Shown: positions 1-5,994, counted from the stretch's first letter. The stretch is DNA of 6,199 bases from Sedimentisphaerales bacterium (GCA_030630905.1 DAOVMB010000166.1:1-6199), one strand, 5' to 3'. The notes: a model not told the origin generated them from the sequence alone. Numbers and translations are program-made.

Positions 1-216
1 AATGCAGTCCAGGGCTGGTTTATAACGAAGAATAAATGGTATGAGATTCCGCTGTTTCTTATTGCATCGCTTATATTGTTTTGCCCTGCTGTTTTAACAA
101 AGATTTTTCATCTCGATGATAGTCTACGATATTACATGTACTTTGTCGGAATGGCAGTCTATAGCCTGTCATACTTTCTCCAGAAGTCAAGACTGGCCGG
201 TGATCCTGACGTTTAA
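1..216 (+). CDS. C-terminal end of a probable fused TRAP transporter permease (partial)
   Basis: The open frame runs in from the left edge with no start in the window and ends at TAA 214-216, leaving 71 residues. They read as an integral membrane C-terminus. An 'AVQGWFITKNKW' opening precedes a hydrophobic helix (about residues 18-35, 'PLFLIASLILFCPAVL'), then a charged loop (HLDDSLR), a second aromatic-rich hydrophobic segment (YYMYFVGMAVYSLSYFL) and a basic, hydrophilic tail. The pattern 'A.QGW/Y(L/F)...(W)xE..L(F/L).A..L.(C/A)P...T' resembles the end of fused DctQ-DctM TRAP permeases, which with a periplasmic binding protein import carboxylates using a sodium gradient. That family assignment comes from remembered similarity of a short tail, so another multi-pass transporter is possible. 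The gene converges on the symporter gene, with 54 bp between the stop codons and no convincing terminator hairpin there. Confidence 0.6.
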   Translation, partial: NAVQGWFITKNKWYEIPLFLIASLILFCPAVLTKIFHLDDSLRYYMYFVGMAVYSLSYFLQKSRLAGDPDV

Positions 217-270
217 TTGTCCGTTCTTACCCACTGCCAGAGTCTCTTATAACGCCCTGTGCATCGTGGA

Positions 271-1485
271 TTATTTGCTCATGGGCTTATAATTCACATT
301 TTCGCCTTCTAATCGGGCTACTACCGCGGCACCGCAGGCGTCACCCCATACGTTTACGGCCGTTCGAAGCATGTCTAATATTCTTTCCACGGCTAAAATC
401 ATTCCAATGCCTTCCAGCGGCAGATTCACGGCCTTAAGCACAATTACCATAGTGACAAGTCCGGCGCCTGGAATAGCGGCGGCCCCTATCGATGCAAGCG
501 TTGCCGTGAGCATGATTATCAGTTGCTGGCCGATACTAAGGTCGATTCCGTATGCCTGGGCGACAAACATCGCGGTGACCGCCTCGTACAAAGCCGTGCC
601 GTCCATGTTCACCGTAGCTCCCAGGGGCAGCACAAAGCTCGTTACCTTATTGGATATGCCGGTGTTTTCCTGCAGGCAATCCATTGTAATCGGCAGTGTC
701 GCTGCGCTGCTGGCCGTGCTGAAAGCGGTAGCCACGGCGCTGAAAACATCTCTGATAAATTTCAAGGGCGAATATTTACCGAGAGTCTTCAATAAAATTG
801 GCAGCGTCACGCAGGCGTGTATGGTCAGGCCCAGAACCACCGTGGCCATATACACTATCAGAGGCTTAATGACAGACAATCCCATGGAGCCGATCGTATA
901 AGCCATCAAGGCAAACACTCCGAAAGGCGCCAGGCGCATAATCCAGTCGGTAATTTTCATCATAACCGTATTGAAGGTTTCGAAGAGAGTCACTAACGGC
1001 CTGCCTTTTTCCCCGATGCTGCTGATAGCAACACCTAAAAGCAGAGAGAAGAATATAACCGACAGCACTTTATCCTTTGCCATGGCGTCGAAAATATTTG
1101 CCGGAATAATGTCCCTGACGATGGAAACTACCGAAGGTACTTCTCTGCCGGACAAATCGACTGCCGCCTCGGCCCCGATATCCACGCCGACCCCGGGCTT
1201 CATCAGATTAACTAAAAGAAGCCCAACGCCCACGGCCAGAGTAGTTGTGGCCGTATAATAAATAAATGTCCTCAAGCCAATCCTGCCCAATTTGCGAACA
1301 TCGCCGAGACTTACAATGCCGGCTACCATCGAGGACAGAATCAAAGGTATGATAATTGCTTTGAGCAGTCGAATAAACATGTCCCCCACAATCTTTATGT
1401 GGACGGTTTTTTCCCCCAGCAGAATTCCAGCCACGATTCCCAGGACGATGGCAATAAGAATTTGAGTGTGAATCTTTAGCTTCAA
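271..1485 (-). CDS. Dicarboxylate/acidic amino acid:cation symporter (DAACS/SDF family)
   Basis: This inner-membrane secondary carrier should import C4-dicarboxylates or glutamate/aspartate with Na+ or H+. From the TTG start it has 404 residues, normal for the family. Family landmarks occur in order: an N-terminal amphipathic 'TQILIAIVLGIVAGILLG' helix; the serine-rich HP1 motif STASSAATLP (about 256-265); NMDGT in TM7 (293-297), which binds Na+; the HP2 tip GAAAIPGAG (334-342); and DMLRTAVNVWGD in TM8 (371-382). By alignment with GltPh, Arg374 matches the arginine that binds the substrate side-chain carboxylate, Asn378 the amino-group/sodium region and Asp382 the Na1 aspartate. All are kept, so an acidic substrate is expected; glutamate, aspartate and succinate/fumarate cannot be told apart. 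Start choice: GTG at 1494 has no spaced ribosome site, whereas TTG at 1485 follows GAGG(TG) by 8 nt and gives a typical 'MKLKIHTQIL' N-terminus. It lies 14 bp after the lipoprotein stop, so the two are probably co-transcribed. Confidence 0.93.
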   Translation of the reverse strand: MKLKIHTQILIAIVLGIVAGILLGEKTVHIKIVGDMFIRLLKAIIIPLILSSMVAGIVSLGDVRKLGRIGLRTFIYYTATTTLAVGVGLLLVNLMKPGVGVDIGAEAAVDLSGREVPSVVSIVRDIIPANIFDAMAKDKVLSVIFFSLLLGVAISSIGEKGRPLVTLFETFNTVMMKITDWIMRLAPFGVFALMAYTIGSMGLSVIKPLIVYMATVVLGLTIHACVTLPILLKTLGKYSPLKFIRDVFSAVATAFSTASSAATLPITMDCLQENTGISNKVTSFVLPLGATVNMDGTALYEAVTAMFVAQAYGIDLSIGQQLIIMLTATLASIGAAAIPGAGLVTMVIVLKAVNLPLEGIGMILAVERILDMLRTAVNVWGDACGAAVVARLEGENVNYKPMSK

Positions 1486-1491
1486 GTGCAA

Positions 1492-1499
1492 CACCTCTA
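1492..1499 (-). promoter_or_regulatory. Ribosome binding site deciding the symporter start
   Basis: On the minus strand the bases TAGAGGTG directly follow the TAA stop of the lipoprotein gene. The GAGGTG core matches the anti-Shine-Dalgarno complement and ends 8 nt (counted from GAGG) before TTG at 1485. This favours TTG 1485 over GTG 1494, which overlaps the site itself. Abutting the upstream stop, it suggests translational coupling. Confidence 0.6.
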
Positions 1500-1901
1500 T
1501 TACAGTTGATTTTTCAATTCCTGAGCGTTTTGGATTAATTCATCCCGGCTGATCTGCCGCCCGGGCGAAAGCTCGAATGTCCATTCGTATGAATCTACGA
1601 TTCTGTTCGGATTGACTATCTGGGCAAAGAAATCGAATGGAAAATGATCGTACCAGGGGCCTTTCAAATCTCGGTGAGTATTCAATGTCTCGTAGCCTTC
1701 CTTGCTGATCCTGACGCAATAATCGCCGTACCAGTTAAAGTTGACTGAAACAGGAGACTCGCCGATTTCCTCATCGTTTAATGCGACTACCGCCCCCTGG
1801 GGCTTGGTATTGATTGTCAGACGGCGTTCTACACAGCCGGTAAGAACTGTAAGCACGAGCAGGCTCAGGACCGGCACTGCCAATACGTTGTATTTTCCCA
1901 T
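1500..1901 (-). CDS. PEGA-domain lipoprotein
   Basis: This 133-residue exported lipoprotein starts with a short basic stretch (MGKY) and a hydrophobic helix, then the lipobox L20-T21-G22-C23. Cys23 would be lipidated, and Val at +2 does not signal inner-membrane retention in the E. coli sense. A PEGA domain follows (about 26-75): 'RRLTINTKPQGA', with the family PxGA at 34-37, then 'IGESPVS' and 'WYGDYCVRISKEGYETL'. PEGA domains are small beta folds found on surface or periplasmic proteins and are often linked to envelope or S-layer binding; a specific role here is unknown. The tail (76-133) includes a conserved-looking 'PWYDHFPFDFFAQIVNP' block and ends in a charged helix. I associate this lipoprotein type with Planctomycetota. 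The ATG at 1901 is preceded by AAGGA with 8 nt spacing, so the start is well supported. It is the first gene of a two-gene unit with the symporter. Confidence 0.85.
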   Translation of the reverse strand: MGKYNVLAVPVLSLLVLTVLTGCVERRLTINTKPQGAVVALNDEEIGESPVSVNFNWYGDYCVRISKEGYETLNTHRDLKGPWYDHFPFDFFAQIVNPNRIVDSYEWTFELSPGRQISRDELIQNAQELKNQL

Positions 1902-1942
1902 ATCGTTTGTCCTTGTCCTATTTGGGGTAACTTAATTGCTCT

Positions 1943-1971
1943 ATTATAATGAGAAAATCATAAATGGAAAA
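1943..1971 (-). promoter_or_regulatory. Sigma70-type promoter for the lipoprotein-symporter unit
   Basis: Reading the minus strand, a perfect TATAAT (1948-1943) lies 17 bp after TTTTCC (1971-1966), a weak -35 with 3 of 6 matches to TTGACA. Transcription would begin near 1936, giving a leader of about 35 nt before the ATG at 1901 with its AAGGA site. The position between two same-strand genes means the lipoprotein and symporter can be expressed independently of the AAA+ gene upstream. Confidence 0.5.
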
Positions 1972-1995
1972 GCCTAAAGATAACGGCTCTGTTTT

Positions 1996-3483
1996 TCAAT
2001 CAGCCGGGACACATCTATCTTTGGCCCACGCCCGCAAGCCCTGGACTCTTTCTGCCAGTGTCACCGAAATCGGCGGCGAATTCCTTATAGCCAATAAAAT
2101 CTGATCAGTCGTCAAACCCGTTTTTTCAGAATATGCTTCATGGAGTGCGGAGACGACCGCCTGTTCGATTTCAGAGCCGCTATAACCTACGGATGCTTTG
2201 GACAATTCTCCGAGATCGAATTTACTTGGATCTCGGTTGCGTTTACGCAGATGAATCGCAAATATCTCTCTTCGTACTTTTAGGCTGGGCAGGTCAACGA
2301 AAAATATCTCATCGAATCGACCTTTGCGTAAAAGTTCGGGAGGCAAAGCCCCGATGTCATTGGCTGTTGCCACGACGAAGACCGGTGCTTCGTGCTCCTG
2401 CATCCATGTAAGGAGTGTGCCGAACATCCTTTGTGACAGGCCGCCGTCGGCGCTTCGGCTGGCTGCGGAGGCAAAGGCTTTTTCGATTTCGTCGATCCAG
2501 AGAACAACCGGCGACATCATTTCAGTCTGGCGCAGGGCATCGCGGAGGTTGCGTTCGGATTCACCGATGAAGCTGGCGTATAAAGCGCCGGGGTCCATTC
2601 TCAGGAGCGGCTGATGCCAGGCGGCTGCAATGGCTTTGGCGCAGAGGCTTTTACCGGCTCCCTGCACGCCGAGCATGAGCACTCCTTTAGGTGCTTCAAG
2701 GCCGAACTTCTCGGCTTTGGAACTGAATGCGCCTTTTCTCTGGTTCAGCCATTTTTTCAGTTGTCTCATTCCACCTATCTCGCTCAGGTCCAGAGGTGTT
2801 TCGACGTACCCAAGCAGGCCCCCACGCTGGATCATCCCTCGCTTGCTTGCAATGACCCTGTTTATATCATTATCATCGAAGCGCCTGTCCTCAATGACCG
2901 TATAGGCAATAATCCGTTCAGCCTGACGGCGGGTAAGCCCCCGAAGGTTGCGGACAATCGTATCCAGGCCCTTTTTTGTGATACCAATCTCGATGGGTGT
3001 TTTGCGATGGAAATGCTGCAGTGTGTCGCGGACAATTTTTACCAGCTCTTGCTGGCTTGGAAAAGAAATCTCAAAATGTCTTGTATAAGACTTCACCACT
3101 TCAGGTAGTGTATCGTCACAGTCGATCATCACGAGCGTGTTGCCGTTCTGCCCGAAACGGTCAATCAGGTCACGCATGCCCCGCAGTACCGAGCATGCCT
3201 TAAGATGTCCGGCGAGGTCGAGGGCGACACAAATAGAGTCTTGCTTTGCTTCAGCAAGGTAACGAAGGCCGGCAGTTGGCGTTTCAGTCTCGGCAATGAA
3301 AGGACTGTCCGCCAGGAAGCCCTCTTTGACGCCGCCGGTGACAGACCAAATCCAAAGGTTGCACTTAAGGTCAAGTGCTACCTGGCGTATTATGTCCAAT
3401 GCGTAGCGTTCTTCATGTGTTACGATGGATATACAGGAATCGTTGCTCTCGATGAGCTGTTTAAATCGTTTGGTATCGCCCAT
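1996..3483 (-). CDS. Ycf46-like AAA+ ATPase
   Basis: This cytoplasmic AAA+ ATPase has 495 residues from the ATG at 3483. The N-terminal half (about 1-230) resembles Ycf46, with 'KQLIES...ISIVTHEERYAL' at the start and a degenerate P-loop-like core holding 'TLVMIDC' (about 116-122). The C-terminal half is a classical AAA module: Walker A GVQGAGKS (272-279), a pore-loop-like 'SFIGESE' (304-310, Phe305), Walker B VVLWIDE (326-332), sensor 1 Asn375 in 'VVATAND', the pair Arg386/Arg389 in 'LLRKGRFDE' as likely arginine fingers, and 'GYSGSEIEQAV' in the lid. All catalytic residues are present, so it should hydrolyse ATP, presumably as a ring that remodels a substrate; that substrate is unknown. Ycf46 was first named from algal chloroplast genomes and has bacterial relatives. 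Start: ATG 3504 lacks a ribosome site, while ATG 3483 follows GGGAG by 10 nt; the longer version would add seven residues. The VOC stop lies 115 bp upstream and the lipoprotein gene 94 bp downstream. Confidence 0.88.
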   Translation of the reverse strand: MGDTKRFKQLIESNDSCISIVTHEERYALDIIRQVALDLKCNLWIWSVTGGVKEGFLADSPFIAETETPTAGLRYLAEAKQDSICVALDLAGHLKACSVLRGMRDLIDRFGQNGNTLVMIDCDDTLPEVVKSYTRHFEISFPSQQELVKIVRDTLQHFHRKTPIEIGITKKGLDTIVRNLRGLTRRQAERIIAYTVIEDRRFDDNDINRVIASKRGMIQRGGLLGYVETPLDLSEIGGMRQLKKWLNQRKGAFSSKAEKFGLEAPKGVLMLGVQGAGKSLCAKAIAAAWHQPLLRMDPGALYASFIGESERNLRDALRQTEMMSPVVLWIDEIEKAFASAASRSADGGLSQRMFGTLLTWMQEHEAPVFVVATANDIGALPPELLRKGRFDEIFFVDLPSLKVRREIFAIHLRKRNRDPSKFDLGELSKASVGYSGSEIEQAVVSALHEAYSEKTGLTTDQILLAIRNSPPISVTLAERVQGLRAWAKDRCVPAD

Positions 3484-3514
3484 TGGACGTTTGCTCCCAT
3501 TCATTTCACACTAA

Positions 3515-3539
3515 AGACCAGGTTTCAACCTGAAAGTCT
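3515..3539 (-). other. Hairpin in the leader of the AAA+ gene
   Basis: On the minus strand the arms AGAC and CAGGT, separated by a TTT bulge, pair with ACCTG and GTCT across a TGAA tetraloop, giving nine pairs. It lies between the VOC stop and the AAA+ start, 11 nt before the longer possible ATG (3504). It is not followed by a clean run of T, so it is not a standard intrinsic terminator. It could be a leaky attenuator, an RNA-stability element or chance. Confidence 0.35.
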
Positions 3540-3598
3540 AAAGTTATGCCTGGAGGCTTTTTTACGAACATAAATCCAAGATGTCGATCCGGCAGCAA

Positions 3599-4141
3599 TT
3601 ACTTCCTGGGTCCCACCAGTTCGATAATATTACCATCCGGGTCTCTGAGAAGAGTCAGGTAGGAATTGCCTGTGCCCAGTTGGTATGGCTCTTTTACCGG
3701 AACGACCCCGGCTTTCTTTGCCCGCTCGACAGATGCTGTCGTATCGGAGACAAAGATCGTAAGGTAACTGAATCCCAGGCTTGAGTGGATGAACCGGTTA
3801 TCTGTCTTCTTGCCGGGCGCTTCGGGGAATTCCATAATCTTGATTTTAGTTGCGTTTGGTTCGTCACCCAGCACCAGTACCCGTACTTGAAAAGCCTGGT
3901 AATCGCTCAGTCCGGCATCTCCTCCCATCTCTTTCGGGACGTTAAAGCCGGATACTTCGGTGAATCCGATCGCATTCTTGTAAAACTGTGCCGCTTTTTC
4001 TACGTTGCTTACCACGATACCGAGGTCGATTGTGGTTCGGGTAAAGTCACCTTTTGCCCCGCCTGTGCCGGCAGCACCGGCAAGTAATGCACTTGCCACC
4101 AGGCAAAAAACCACCAGAATGATCAAATTGTATTTCTTCAT
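3599..4141 (-). CDS. Exported VOC-fold (glyoxalase/bleomycin-resistance-like) protein
   Basis: The protein has 180 residues from the ATG at 4141. This start has a strong AAGGAG site 7 nt upstream and begins a clear signal peptide: MKK, a hydrophobic core 'LIILVVFCLVASALLA' and a small-residue cleavage region 'GAAG' near residues 22-25. A longer in-frame ATG at 4186 would bury the signal and overlaps the predicted promoter. The mature part is one VOC unit of two beta-alpha-beta modules: 'TIDLGIVVSNVEKAAQFYKNAIGF' (split as 37-48 and 49-60) and 'GFSYLTIFVSDT' with 'LLRDPDGNIIELVGP' (164-178). VOC proteins are usually cytoplasmic metalloenzymes (glyoxalase I, dioxygenases) or binding proteins. 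At the usual ligand positions I read Asp39 (normally His), Glu104, Tyr126 (normally His) and Glu174, so classical metal binding is altered. Activity and substrate are unknown. Export to the periplasm or cell surface is well supported by the sequence; the family call is firm but the function is not. Confidence 0.85.
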   Translation of the reverse strand: MKKYNLIILVVFCLVASALLAGAAGTGGAKGDFTRTTIDLGIVVSNVEKAAQFYKNAIGFTEVSGFNVPKEMGGDAGLSDYQAFQVRVLVLGDEPNATKIKIMEFPEAPGKKTDNRFIHSSLGFSYLTIFVSDTTASVERAKKAGVVPVKEPYQLGTGNSYLTLLRDPDGNIIELVGPRK

Positions 4142-4184
4142 AACAGTTCTCCTTAAATTGCTTAATGTGGATTGGTTGTCCCTC

Positions 4185-4212
4185 ATTATAAAGAAAAAGT
4201 GGAAAGATAAAA
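4185..4212 (-). promoter_or_regulatory. Predicted promoter for the VOC gene
   Basis: On the minus strand a perfect TATAAT (4190-4185) has TTTTAT (4212-4207) 16 bp upstream as a poor -35. Transcription would begin near 4178, leaving about 37 nt before the ATG at 4141. The -10 matches those of the lipoprotein and trkH promoters (all TTATAAT), which supports it despite the weak -35. Confidence 0.45.
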
Positions 4213-4242
4213 GCCCAAAAATACATTATAAATCTTTTTATA

Positions 4243-4267
4243 CCGGTCGATTCTCGATATTGACCGG
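4243..4267. promoter_or_regulatory. Inverted repeat between divergent promoters, candidate operator
   Basis: CCGGTCGAT (4243-4251) and ATTGACCGG (4259-4267) flank a 7-bp centre. The outer six positions are perfect complements (CCGGTC/GACCGG), with a G-T wobble and two more pairs inside. The element sits 10 bp upstream of the trkH -35 box and about 30 bp beyond the VOC -35. It is not followed by a T-run on either strand, so it is a poor terminator candidate and a reasonable protein-binding dyad. Confidence 0.4.
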
Positions 4268-4276
4268 CTAAATAGC

Positions 4277-4304
4277 TTGAAATACTTTGCCGTGAGATTA
4301 TAAT
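4277..4304 (+). promoter_or_regulatory. Sigma70-type promoter for trkH(A)
   Basis: TTGAAA (4277-4282, five of six to consensus) and a perfect TATAAT (4299-4304) are separated by 16 bp. The predicted start near 4311 leaves a leader of roughly 64 nt before the trkH ATG. This is the best promoter match in the window. Confidence 0.65.
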
Positions 4305-4307
4305 CAT

Positions 4308-4324
4308 GCCCTGAGCTTGTCGAA
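4308..4324. repeat. Copy of a dispersed intergenic repeat (CCTGAGCTTGTCGAA type)
   Basis: The bases GCCCTGAGCTTGTCGAA, followed by TGGG, match a short motif I recall as recurring between genes in many environmental bacterial genomes, usually written CCCTGAGCTTGTCGAAGGG or its complement. Only one copy is visible here, so its repeat status rests on recall rather than on this window. It overlaps the predicted transcription start of trkH. Confidence 0.45.
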
Positions 4325-4345
4325 TGGGTCAGACGCCTGATTGGC

Positions 4346-4357
4346 ATCGATATCGAT
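4346..4357. other. Perfect 12-bp palindrome in the trkH leader
   Basis: ATCGATATCGAT equals its own reverse complement. It lies 17 bp before the trkH ATG, inside the predicted leader. It could be a dimeric-regulator site or a weak self-complementary RNA element. It is built from repeated ATCGAT units and may be chance. Confidence 0.3.
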
Positions 4358-4374
4358 AAACTGCGGGTCAACAG

Positions 4375-5901
4375 ATGAGAAATGGATTTCGACGAATTAA
4401 TTGCATCCTGCATTTCATTGGGGGTCTGCTGGAAATATTAGGACTTATTCTTTTATTTCCGCTGATAGTCGTTCTCATATACCGGGGACAAATGGGTGAC
4501 GGCTGGATTACCGCTACTGCTTTTGTTGTTACGTCCCTGATCTCGTTTTCTCTTGGATTGGTATTTCGCAACAAGTTTAAGCTGGAAACACTCGATACAA
4601 CCGGATCCATGCTCTTGTGCGCTCTCGGCTGGCTTTTTGCTTCAGCGATTGGAGCTTTGCCGTTCGTCATTGCAGTCGGTTTGAATTATTTCGATGCCTA
4701 CTTTGAAGCAATGAGTGGTTTTACGACCACCGGTTTTACCGTTTTTTCCGGACTGGATAATATGCCGAGGAGTATCCTTTTCTGGAGATCGCTCACGCAG
4801 TGGCTGGGCGGCATAGGGATACTTTCCTTTTTCCTGATGGTTATTTTCCAGTCGGGCGGTGCCCACCACATGTTCGGAGCCGAGAGCCATAAGATTTCTT
4901 CGGTCAGGCCCGCGCCGGGATTATTCCACACCCTTCGGATACTCTGGGCAATATATGCGGTGTTCACAGCTTTGGCTGTGCTGATTCTTGTCATCGAGAA
5001 GATGCCGGTTTTTGACGCCGTCTGTCACGCCCTGACCACCTTGTCCACGGGCGGTTTTTCGCCGCATGACAGCAGCATCGCATTCTATCGCCTGACAAAC
5101 CACCCCAATTATCGGCTGATCGAATATACCCTTATCTTTTTGATGATGCTTGGCGGCATCAACTTTCTCGTACATTACCGCGTTTTAACGAGAGACTTCA
5201 AAGCCCTCTGGGATAATACCGAGATTCGCTACTGGTGGCGGCTCATCGCTGGTTTTACCACTATCATAGTCATCGACCATCTCTATAAATCCGGTGCTTT
5301 CGGCGCTCTGTTTAGAGACGGCACGGCGATAAATCTTGGCGAATTTGAGCGCACATTCCGGCACAGTTTATTCCAGGTCGTATCGATCATCACATCGACC
5401 GGCTTCGTAGCCAGGGATATCGGCTCGGATTTCTTCGGTGCGATGTCCAAGCAATTATTTCTGGTTATGATGGTAATCGGCGGCTGCGTCGGCTCGACTT
5501 CGGGAGGTTTCAAGATACTGAGAGTCGCTATACTCAACCAGCTGATCTTCCGCGAGCTTCTCAAGCTGAGAATTCCCGGCAGAGCATCCTCGGGGGTAGT
5601 GATCGACAATAAAATCGTGTCCGAAGATGAAGTGGGCCGGGTCGCTGCTTTGTTCTTCACATGGATGGTGCTGCTCCTGGTTGGCGGCGGGATTACCGCT
5701 CTTTTTTCAAATCTGGGCCCATGGGAATCGTTCTCAGGGATGTTTTCCGCTGTGGGAAATATCGGGCCTTGTTATATATCGGCAGAGGATATGAGGAACA
5801 TTCGCCCTGTTGTGAAACTGACTTATATTTTCGGCATGTTAGCGGGAAGATTGGAGATCCTGCCGGTCTTGCTTCTGTTTTCCAGAAAGGCCTGGAGATA
5901 G
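4375..5901 (+). CDS. trkH: TrkH-family potassium uptake channel subunit
   Basis: This 508-residue inner-membrane protein forms the K+-conducting pore of a Trk/Ktr-type uptake system. Four pore repeats are visible, each with its filter glycine: P1 'SGFTTTGFT' (114-122), P2 'TTLSTGGFS' (221-229), P3 'IITSTGF' (338-344) and P4 'SAVGNIGP' (458-465). The intramembrane gate loop in the third repeat is present as 'GGCVGSTSGGFK' (369-380). 'QWLGGIGIL' (142-150), 'GAESHK' (168-173) and the C-terminal 'GRLEILPVLLLFSRKAWR' are also family signatures. Length and the GAE block favour TrkH over the shorter KtrB, although the two grade into each other. The ATG at 4375 has only a weak GGG about 7 nt upstream; no better in-frame start precedes the first hydrophobic segment. 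The strong upstream promoter and the trkA gene 93 bp downstream indicate a trkHA operon. Confidence 0.95.
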   Translation: MRNGFRRINCILHFIGGLLEILGLILLFPLIVVLIYRGQMGDGWITATAFVVTSLISFSLGLVFRNKFKLETLDTTGSMLLCALGWLFASAIGALPFVIAVGLNYFDAYFEAMSGFTTTGFTVFSGLDNMPRSILFWRSLTQWLGGIGILSFFLMVIFQSGGAHHMFGAESHKISSVRPAPGLFHTLRILWAIYAVFTALAVLILVIEKMPVFDAVCHALTTLSTGGFSPHDSSIAFYRLTNHPNYRLIEYTLIFLMMLGGINFLVHYRVLTRDFKALWDNTEIRYWWRLIAGFTTIIVIDHLYKSGAFGALFRDGTAINLGEFERTFRHSLFQVVSIITSTGFVARDIGSDFFGAMSKQLFLVMMVIGGCVGSTSGGFKILRVAILNQLIFRELLKLRIPGRASSGVVIDNKIVSEDEVGRVAALFFTWMVLLLVGGGITALFSNLGPWESFSGMFSAVGNIGPCYISAEDMRNIRPVVKLTYIFGMLAGRLEILPVLLLFSRKAWR

Positions 5902-5967
5902 ATCAAAATCCAAGTAAAAAATCAAAAGTAAAAAGTAAAAATTGTGGAATTGCCGCTGAGCGGCAAT
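5902..5967 (+). repeat. A-rich direct repeats plus perfect hairpin between trkH and trkA
   Basis: Directly after the trkH stop is an A-rich tract containing AAAAGTA twice in tandem (5924-5930 and 5931-5937). It is followed by ATTGCCGC (5949-5956), loop TGA, and GCGGCAAT (5960-5967), an uninterrupted 8-bp stem. The hairpin is followed by GACTTCTTAG rather than a T-run, so it is unlikely to terminate transcription before trkA. The combination looks like a mobile or dispersed intergenic element, or an RNA-processing hairpin that sets different trkH and trkA levels. Confidence 0.45.
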
Positions 5968-5994
5968 GACTTCTTAGATTGGAGGTAGCATATA

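Noticed and set aside
217..270. Bidirectional terminator between the convergent TRAP and symporter genes
   Set aside because: I looked for inverted repeats with flanking A/T runs and found none convincing in these 54 bp.
1969..1990. Possible intrinsic terminator after the AAA+ gene (AGAGCC...GGCTTT with a 10-nt loop on the minus strand)
   Set aside because: The stem is only six pairs including one G-T wobble, the loop is large, and the T-run is part of the stem and overlaps the lipoprotein -35 box. It is too weak to call.
2614..3108. 164-codon open frame on the plus strand opposite the AAA+ gene
   Set aside because: It lies wholly antisense to a gene with complete AAA motifs, has no recognisable domain and no good ribosome site. 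It is a coding shadow, as are the other long plus-strand frames at 371-901 and 971-1258 opposite the symporter.
3547..3562. GCC-TGGA-GGC followed by TTTTTT on the plus strand, terminator-like
   Set aside because: The stem is just three pairs and no plus-strand gene ends nearby.
4142..4186. Longer VOC start at ATG 4186 (15 extra residues)
   Set aside because: The added residues come before an obvious signal peptide, the predicted -10 box overlaps this ATG, and ATG 4141 has a far better ribosome site.
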